The notes below the pieces were generated by a model. It ran no database searches. It saw only the letters and a program-made list of their open reading frames with translations, and had not been told where the DNA came from. A DNA stretch of 35,989 nt from JAEUIZ01 sp046155605 (GTDB taxonomy: Bacteria; Planctomycetota; Phycisphaerae; Phycisphaerales; UBA1924). A program made the position numbers and the translations under genes. This document shows positions 32,089-35,989 of this stretch, one piece after another. The stretch spans positions 1 to 35,989 of the forward strand of contig JBJXFQ010000106.1 of assembly GCA_046155605.1 (NCBI GenBank). Direction: 5' to 3'. Positions within the stretch are counted from its first letter, which is position 1. Each line of letters starts with the position of its first letter.

Positions 32089-32586
32089 ATGTCCGGCGAT
32101 CGACTCCAACCGCAAGGCCACCCCGATCACCTCCGCGACTTCCTCGCCGACAGCGACGTGCCCTGCCCGGACTGCGGCTACAACCTCCGCGGCGCGACAA
32201 CCGGCACATGCGCCGAATGCGGCAAGACGATCACGCTCCGACCGCCGCACTGGGCATGGCAGGCGGGCCGGTTTCCGCAAGCTCATCGGCTGAGCCGCAT
32301 CGCGATGGCGGGGTGGATCACCAGTGCCGCGGTCGCTGTCTTGTTTGGATCGGCCATTCTTTTCGGAGTCGCTGCCGGATGGGGTGATGCGCTCTTGATC
32401 CATGCGCTGGTGCTGCCGGTCTACAGCGTCGCGCCATGGTTTACGGGGTTCACGTGGTGGTACAACTCTCGCCGCCGCCCCAAGCCGATCATGGCGAGCT
32501 TGTGGTTTTGCGCGGCGTTAAACTGGCTGTTGCCCCTGTCCTTTGTGGGCCTGATGGTGTATCTGTTGCTGGCGTGGTCAAAGTGA
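32089..32586 (+). CDS. Zinc-ribbon membrane protein 3 (CPxCxYNLRG type)
   Basis: A 165-residue paralog: HLRDFLADSDVPCP, ribbon C26-x2-C29-x11-C41-x2-C44 (the second pair is CAEC rather than CPEC), then three or more hydrophobic segments (SAAVAVLFGSAILFGVAAGW, LVLPVYSVAPWFTGFTWWY, LLPLSFVGLMVYLLLAW). It begins five bases after paralog 2 without a visible Shine-Dalgarno, so it is probably co-transcribed and translated by coupling. The N-terminal extension before LRDFLAD is longer than in its neighbours. The loss of Pro in the second knuckle is the only notable change. Confidence 0.85.
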   Translation: MSGDRLQPQGHPDHLRDFLADSDVPCPDCGYNLRGATTGTCAECGKTITLRPPHWAWQAGRFPQAHRLSRIAMAGWITSAAVAVLFGSAILFGVAAGWGDALLIHALVLPVYSVAPWFTGFTWWYNSRRRPKPIMASLWFCAALNWLLPLSFVGLMVYLLLAWSK

Positions 32587-32612
32587 GGGGGCGGTCGCGA
32601 CGCTCCGGTCGT

Positions 32613-32618
32613 TAGACT
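32613..32618 (+). promoter_or_regulatory. Candidate -10 box (TAGACT) before zinc-ribbon protein 4
   Basis: TAGACT, six bases (GCTTCC), ATG 32625: the same hexamer and spacing as before paralog 2, though the -35 region here shows no good match. Confidence 0.4.
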
Positions 32619-32624
32619 GCTTCC

Positions 32625-33107
32625 ATGCCCGACGATCGCGACGCCCTCCGCGACTTCCTCGCCGATCGCGACGCGCCCTGCCCCGCGTGTGACTACAACC
32701 TGCGCGGGCTCAAGGCCGATCGCTGCCCGGAATGCGACCGCGTTCTGGAACTGGGTCTGATCGGAACGACCGTGGGCATGTGGCCTTGGCGGTTCACGCT
32801 GATGGGACTGTTAGCACTGCTCTCATACTCGCTTGTAAACGTATGGAACGTGGCCAGGATCTTTTGGAGTATGGGTGGCATTCCGCTGGGTATGCGGTTC
32901 CTCCATACGGTATTCTGGGTAACTCATCTGTGTGTTGTGATAGCGGGATGTGCCGCGATGGCCTGGGCGGCTGTGATGCTGCTTCGGCGTCGCGCTGCGG
33001 TGGATCGTACACGCTGGTTCTATGTGGGCGTCATCGTGCTCGGCGGCTACCTGACCACGATCTGTGTGATGAGCGTCCTCATGCACGCGTCTAACTACCT
33101 GTTCTGA
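32625..33107 (+). CDS. Zinc-ribbon membrane protein 4 (CPxCxYNLRG type)
   Basis: A 160-residue paralog: ALRDFLADRDAPCP, ribbon C19-x2-C22-x11-C34-x2-C37, then membrane segments FTLMGLLALLSYSLVNVW, FLHTVFWVTHLCVVIAGCAAMAWAAVM and FYVGVIVLGGYLTTICVM. Its N-terminal ~30 residues are nearly those of copy 2 (LRDFLADRD-x-x-CP-x-C), while the membrane part is unrelated at the residue level, so the ribbon is under stronger constraint or was exchanged between copies. A gap of 38 bases and an own -10-like box suggest separate expression from copies 2 and 3. A transposase fragment lies just behind it, on the other strand. Confidence 0.86.
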   Translation: MPDDRDALRDFLADRDAPCPACDYNLRGLKADRCPECDRVLELGLIGTTVGMWPWRFTLMGLLALLSYSLVNVWNVARIFWSMGGIPLGMRFLHTVFWVTHLCVVIAGCAAMAWAAVMLLRRRAAVDRTRWFYVGVIVLGGYLTTICVMSVLMHASNYLF

Positions 33108-33115
33108 CGCTTGCC

Positions 33116-33211
33116 TCATCGCAGCGGCTGGCCGGGCGCCACCAGTAGTCGGCGGCGGTGCTTCGTCGAACATACGACGTGGAAGAGGAGGTCGGTGAAG
33201 GAATGACCCAT
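33116..33211 (-). pseudogene. N-terminal remnant of an IS200/RayT-type Y1 transposase
   Basis: A 31-residue minus-strand frame that begins MGHSFTDLLFHVVCSTKHRRR and then stops. This matches the start of Y1 (HUH) transposases of the IS200/REP-associated type, where HVVFSTKxRxxL is the first conserved strand. Intact enzymes are about 130-180 residues with the HxH and catalytic Tyr further on; both are missing, so it is dead. The conserved H-V-V-x-S-T-K is intact. The rest was lost or replaced at the boundary with the neighbouring zinc-ribbon gene. RayT enzymes mobilise REP-type palindromes, and such palindromes abound here and to the right. Confidence 0.65.
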
Positions 33212-33520
33212 CACGGCAGCGTACCCGCGGACGCCTTCGCCCCGTTCCGGGGCTCGCGCTTGGGGGGGGGGCCGCGATCCACGGGCTGCGCCCGTGGCAA
33301 GGAACCGCCGCCCGCTTCGCGGGCTTGGTAGCGGGGCGATCGGTCGATCCCGCGGGAACGACCGACCTCGGAGAGGTGACCGTGGCGAAGCACCCGCGCC
33401 CGCTTTGCGGGTTCGGCCATCTCCATGAGAGTTCCAGCGCGCTTCAGGGGCTTGACCGATTCCATAATTATCCCGAACCCGGACCCCCTCCGGGCCGATA
33501 ATCCTGTAGCGGTTTACGCC
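33212..33520. other. Non-coding, palindrome-rich gap before spoVR
   Basis: 309 bases with no convincing gene. Hairpins include CCACGGGC-TGC-GCCCGTGG (33279-33297) and GCCCGC-TTC-GCGGGC (33310-33324), and a third stem is CCCGC-TTT-GCGGG around 33400. A run of ten G at 33262-33271 is prone to slippage. GATAAT at 33497-33502 might be a -10 box for spoVR, 18 bases before its start. Confidence 0.6.
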
Positions 33521-35104
33521 ATGCCCACCACCAACACCGATCTCTCGCCCGAACTCCTCGCCCACATGCGGGCCATCAAGGCCAAGGCCATCGAGTATCA
33601 CCTCGACTTCTTCGAGGTCGTCTTCGAGGTCCTGCCCTTCGAGATCATGAACCAGATCGCGGCCTATGGCGGTTTCCCCGTCCGCTATCCGCACTGGCGA
33701 TGGGGCATGGAGTACGAGAAACTCTCCAAGCGCGACGCCTACGGCCTGGGCCGAATCTACGAGATGGTCATCAACACCGATCCGGTCTACGCCTACCTGC
33801 AGGAGTCGAACGCGGTCACGGACCAGAAACTCGTCATGGCCCATGTGTATGGGCACGCGGACTTCTTCAAGAACAACTTCTGGTTCAGCAAGACCAACCG
33901 CAAGATGATGGACGAGATGGCCAACCACGCGACGCGCGTGCGCCGGCACGTCGAGCGGCAGGGGCAAGAGGCCGTCGAGCGGTTCCTCGACGCGTGCCTA
34001 TCGATCGAATACCTGATCGATCCGCACTCGCAGTTCGTGCAGCGCGAGGAGAGCCGTCTGGCGGCGGCGGACGCGGACCGGGCCGACACCTCCGACGACG
34101 ACGCCTATACGCGGAGGCGCAAGGCCGCGGCGTTCCGGCCCGACAAACTCCCCGCCAAGGACTACATGGACCCGTTCATCAACCCGGCCAAGGAGATGGC
34201 CCGGCAGAAGCAGGAGTTCGAGGACCGCGCCAAGGCCGAGCGCGGCCGATTCCCCGCGCGCCCCACGCGCGATGTGCTGCTCTTCCTCTTGCGCCACGCG
34301 CCGCTGGAGGACTGGCAGTCGGACATCCTCTCGATCGTGCGGGACGAGGCGTATTACTTCGCGCCGCAGGCGATGACCAAGATCATGAACGAAGGCTGGG
34401 CGACCTACTGGCACAGCAAACTCATGACGCAGCACTTCGTGCAGGCGTCGGAGATCGTGCATTATGCCGACCAGCACTCGGGCGTCGTCCACATGGCTCC
34501 CGGCGGCTTCAACCCCTACAAGATCGGCGTCGAACTCTTCAAGGACATCGAGCGCCGCTGGGACAAGGGCCAGCACGGGCCGGAGTGGGAGCGCCTCGAG
34601 GGCGTCGGCGCGAAGGATGCGCACGACGACAAGAGCATGAAAGGACGGTCCAAGATCTTTGAGGTGCGGCGGATCTATAACGACGTCTCGTTCATCGACG
34701 AGTTCCTGACGCCTGAGTTCGTCGAGCGGCACAAGATGCACCAGCACAAGCGCGACACCAACACAGGCGAGGTCAAGGTCGTCTCGCGCGACTTCGAGCG
34801 CGTGAAGCAGACGCTGCTGCACCACCTGACCAATCGCGGCGAGCCGTTCATCCACGTCGCCGACGCCAACTACCTCAACCGCGGGGAGTTGTACCTCGCG
34901 CACCAGTGGACGGGCCTCGAGGTCGACGCGGCCAAGGCGACGCAGGTGCTCCAGAACGTCCGCCTGATCTGGGGCCGGCCGGTACACCTGCAGGCACGTA
35001 TCAGCGACGAGATGTGCCTCTTCTCGTGCGCGGAGGTCGGCAAGGACCCGAAGAAAGAGAAGATCAACGACGACACGCCCCCGCCGGCGCACGCCGTCTC
35101 CTGA
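33521..35104 (+). CDS. spoVR: SpoVR-family protein
   Basis: A 527-residue protein of the SpoVR/YcgB family, named for its effect on spore cortex in Bacillus but widespread in non-spore-formers. The N-terminal 450 residues show the family stretches YHLDFFEVVFEVLPFE, YPHWRWGMEYE, NNFWFSKTNRKMMDEMANH, IVRDEAYYFAPQAMTKIMNEGWATYWHS and GFNPYKIGVELF. The last two are highly characteristic and rich in His/Glu that could bind metal. Its usual partners, PrkA kinase and YeaH (DUF444), are not beside it, so it is an orphan here or they lie elsewhere. ATG 33521 is preferred over the longer frame from 33425, which would run through the palindrome region. It converges with the Lon-domain gene. Confidence 0.96.
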   Translation: MPTTNTDLSPELLAHMRAIKAKAIEYHLDFFEVVFEVLPFEIMNQIAAYGGFPVRYPHWRWGMEYEKLSKRDAYGLGRIYEMVINTDPVYAYLQESNAVTDQKLVMAHVYGHADFFKNNFWFSKTNRKMMDEMANHATRVRRHVERQGQEAVERFLDACLSIEYLIDPHSQFVQREESRLAAADADRADTSDDDAYTRRRKAAAFRPDKLPAKDYMDPFINPAKEMARQKQEFEDRAKAERGRFPARPTRDVLLFLLRHAPLEDWQSDILSIVRDEAYYFAPQAMTKIMNEGWATYWHSKLMTQHFVQASEIVHYADQHSGVVHMAPGGFNPYKIGVELFKDIERRWDKGQHGPEWERLEGVGAKDAHDDKSMKGRSKIFEVRRIYNDVSFIDEFLTPEFVERHKMHQHKRDTNTGEVKVVSRDFERVKQTLLHHLTNRGEPFIHVADANYLNRGELYLAHQWTGLEVDAAKATQVLQNVRLIWGRPVHLQARISDEMCLFSCAEVGKDPKKEKINDDTPPPAHAVS

Positions 35105-35295
35105 TTGTCGTTGTGATTCTCCGTGCCCTCTGTGCCCCCGCGGTGAAACTCCGTCTACGAATCCCCACCCGAACTCGGGCGAAGTCAAAACTCACCGCAG
35201 AGCCGCAGAGCACACTGAGAATGCGTGGGGAGCCAGTTTGCTTCCCGAAGACTGCCTCGCCTCTCTCGCCCTCTGTGCCTCTGTGGTGAATCTTC
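35105..35295. repeat. Three copies of a CTCTGTGCC-type dispersed repeat between convergent genes
   Basis: Copy A (about 35117-35150) contains GTGCCCTCTGTGCCC...GCGGTGAA. Copy B (about 35192-35221) is the opposite orientation (CACCGCAGAG...GCAGAGCACAC). Copy C (about 35261-35295) is GCCCTCTGTGCCTCTGTGGTGAA. A and B face each other and could fold into a long hairpin. This type, (T)CACCACAGAGGCACAGAGGG on the reverse strand, is frequent in gaps of planctomycete genomes by recollection. It may also stop transcription for both genes. Confidence 0.7.
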
Positions 35296-35979
35296 TCAGT
35301 TCCAGCTCACGCCCTTGGGCCAGCGTTCCGGGTGCTGGGCCGCGGCACGGTTGATCAGGTCGCGCAGCCCCACCAACTCGTGCTCGACGATCGTCGCCCG
35401 GGCCCCCGCGTCCGATTCCGCGAGCAACTGATACCTCGCCTCGCGGTGCGTCGGCAGCGCGAACGACACCAGTTCCAGAACCACCGCCGTCGGGATCTCC
35501 TCGTCTCGGATGCGATCCATCACCCACTCGGCGTTGCTCAGCCGCGTCAGCGGCCCCTCGCCCAGGAGTTCCGCCAATCGCTCGCGGACGCCATAGAGTT
35601 TCTCGTCGTCCTGCTGCTCGATGCCGACGGGCTCGAGCCGGGCTGCGCGATAGAGCCGATCCTGCGCCGCCGGCAGTTCCTCCGCGATCCGCGCCCGGCA
35701 GACGCCCTGGAGCAGCACGTTGTAGCGCCCGTCGGCCAGCCGCTCGTGCTGCACGATCTGCCCCACGCAGACCGCGGGCCGCAGCGCCGGCCGCCCGTGA
35801 TAGTTCGACTTCCACGCTTTCCCGCGGAAGACCGCCATGGCGATCTGGCCCGCGCCGTCGACCGCGTGCTCGACCATCTGCCGATATCGCGGCTCGAAAA
35901 TATGCAGCGGCAAGACCTGCTGCGGGAGCAGCGCCGCCGAATCGAGCGGAAAGATCGGCATGGGCTTGCCGAAGTTCAC
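35296..35979 (-). CDS. Lon substrate-binding-domain protein (stand-alone)
   Basis: A 227-residue protein with the LON N-terminal (PUA-like) domain: MPIFPLDSAALLPQQVLPLHIFEPRYRQMV is near the family start, with LQGVCRARI and a helical C-terminal part (LFG-like RERLAELLGE) following. It has no AAA+ or protease domain, as in many small bacterial homologs of unknown role. The frame continues to the right edge. GTG 35979 and ATG 35961 are the candidate starts, and an even earlier start outside the window cannot be excluded. AGGTGA overlaps the GTG and is too far from the ATG. It converges with spoVR. Confidence 0.85.
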   Translation of the reverse strand: MNFGKPMPIFPLDSAALLPQQVLPLHIFEPRYRQMVEHAVDGAGQIAMAVFRGKAWKSNYHGRPALRPAVCVGQIVQHERLADGRYNVLLQGVCRARIAEELPAAQDRLYRAARLEPVGIEQQDDEKLYGVRERLAELLGEGPLTRLSNAEWVMDRIRDEEIPTAVVLELVSFALPTHREARYQLLAESDAGARATIVEHELVGLRDLINRAAAQHPERWPKGVSWN

Positions 35980-35989
35980 CTGGATCGCG

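Noticed and set aside
33108..33520. A longer minus-strand gene (33116-33967) containing the transposase start
   Set aside because: Upstream of MGHSF the frame runs through palindromes and the antisense of spoVR; only the last 31 codons resemble a protein family.
1..35989. tRNA or rRNA genes
   Set aside because: I saw no GGTTCRANNCC T-loop with a matching acceptor stem and no conserved rRNA segments.

Overview
The window is GC-rich and densely coded. It looks like chromosomal DNA of a planctomycete, most likely of the class Phycisphaerae. Three things point there: two secreted proteins ending in a paired, cysteine-bearing dockerin-like tail (NCDGST..P.LN.NDF.CF), a cluster of small membrane proteins with a CPxCxYNLRG zinc ribbon, and a Ser/Thr kinase joined to a CHASE2 sensor. 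I saw no tRNA, rRNA or CRISPR array. The assignment is by pattern recognition, not a database search.

Layout. 1-125: tail of an IS5-like transposase. 351-4419 (+): three overlapping genes for a kinase-CHASE2 receptor and two paralogous exported proteins. 4547-8859 (+): a secreted beta-propeller-like dockerin protein, a LOG-family protein, an esterase-like lipoprotein and a DinB-like protein. 8845-16970 (-): a GT87-like membrane glycosyltransferase, a lipoprotein, a second LOG protein and a 1501-residue AsmA/TamB-like protein. 17010-20308 (+): radA, then two secreted proteins behind a good sigma-70-like promoter. 20397-21389 (-) and 21424-22203 (+): an M48 lipoprotein protease divergent from a UbiE/MenG methyltransferase. 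22539-23240 (+): a B12-binding-like protein with altered ligand residues and a strong terminator. 23391-25527 (-): a Fic protein, prfA and a 45-residue ORF that ends inside a repeat. 25665-28080 (+): a NatA/NatB-like ABC exporter. 28077-33107 (+): a methyltransferase, a lipoprotein and four paralogous zinc-ribbon membrane proteins. 33116-33520: a transposase remnant and palindromes. 33521-35104 (+) and 35296-35979 (-): SpoVR and a Lon-substrate-binding-domain protein, convergent across a repeat-filled gap.

Three themes cut across the genes. First, the gaps are full of short dispersed palindromes, many ending in GGTGCC/GGCACC, and some have entered coding sequence (a GT87 loop and the 3' end of the small ORF). 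A RayT/IS200-like fragment lies in the same region. Second, at least eight start codons have a -10-like hexamer exactly 5 or 6 bases upstream and no clear Shine-Dalgarno, which suggests leaderless transcripts. Third, G/C strand skew and third-codon-base preference flip sign inside the AsmA-like gene near 14,000-14,300, whatever the direction of transcription.

The best candidates for undescribed biology are the tandem CPxCxYNLRG membrane-protein family, the kinase-CHASE2 locus with its RGRWPIRLTH twin proteins, and the nested repeat cluster around 31.3-31.6 kb and 33.1-33.4 kb.
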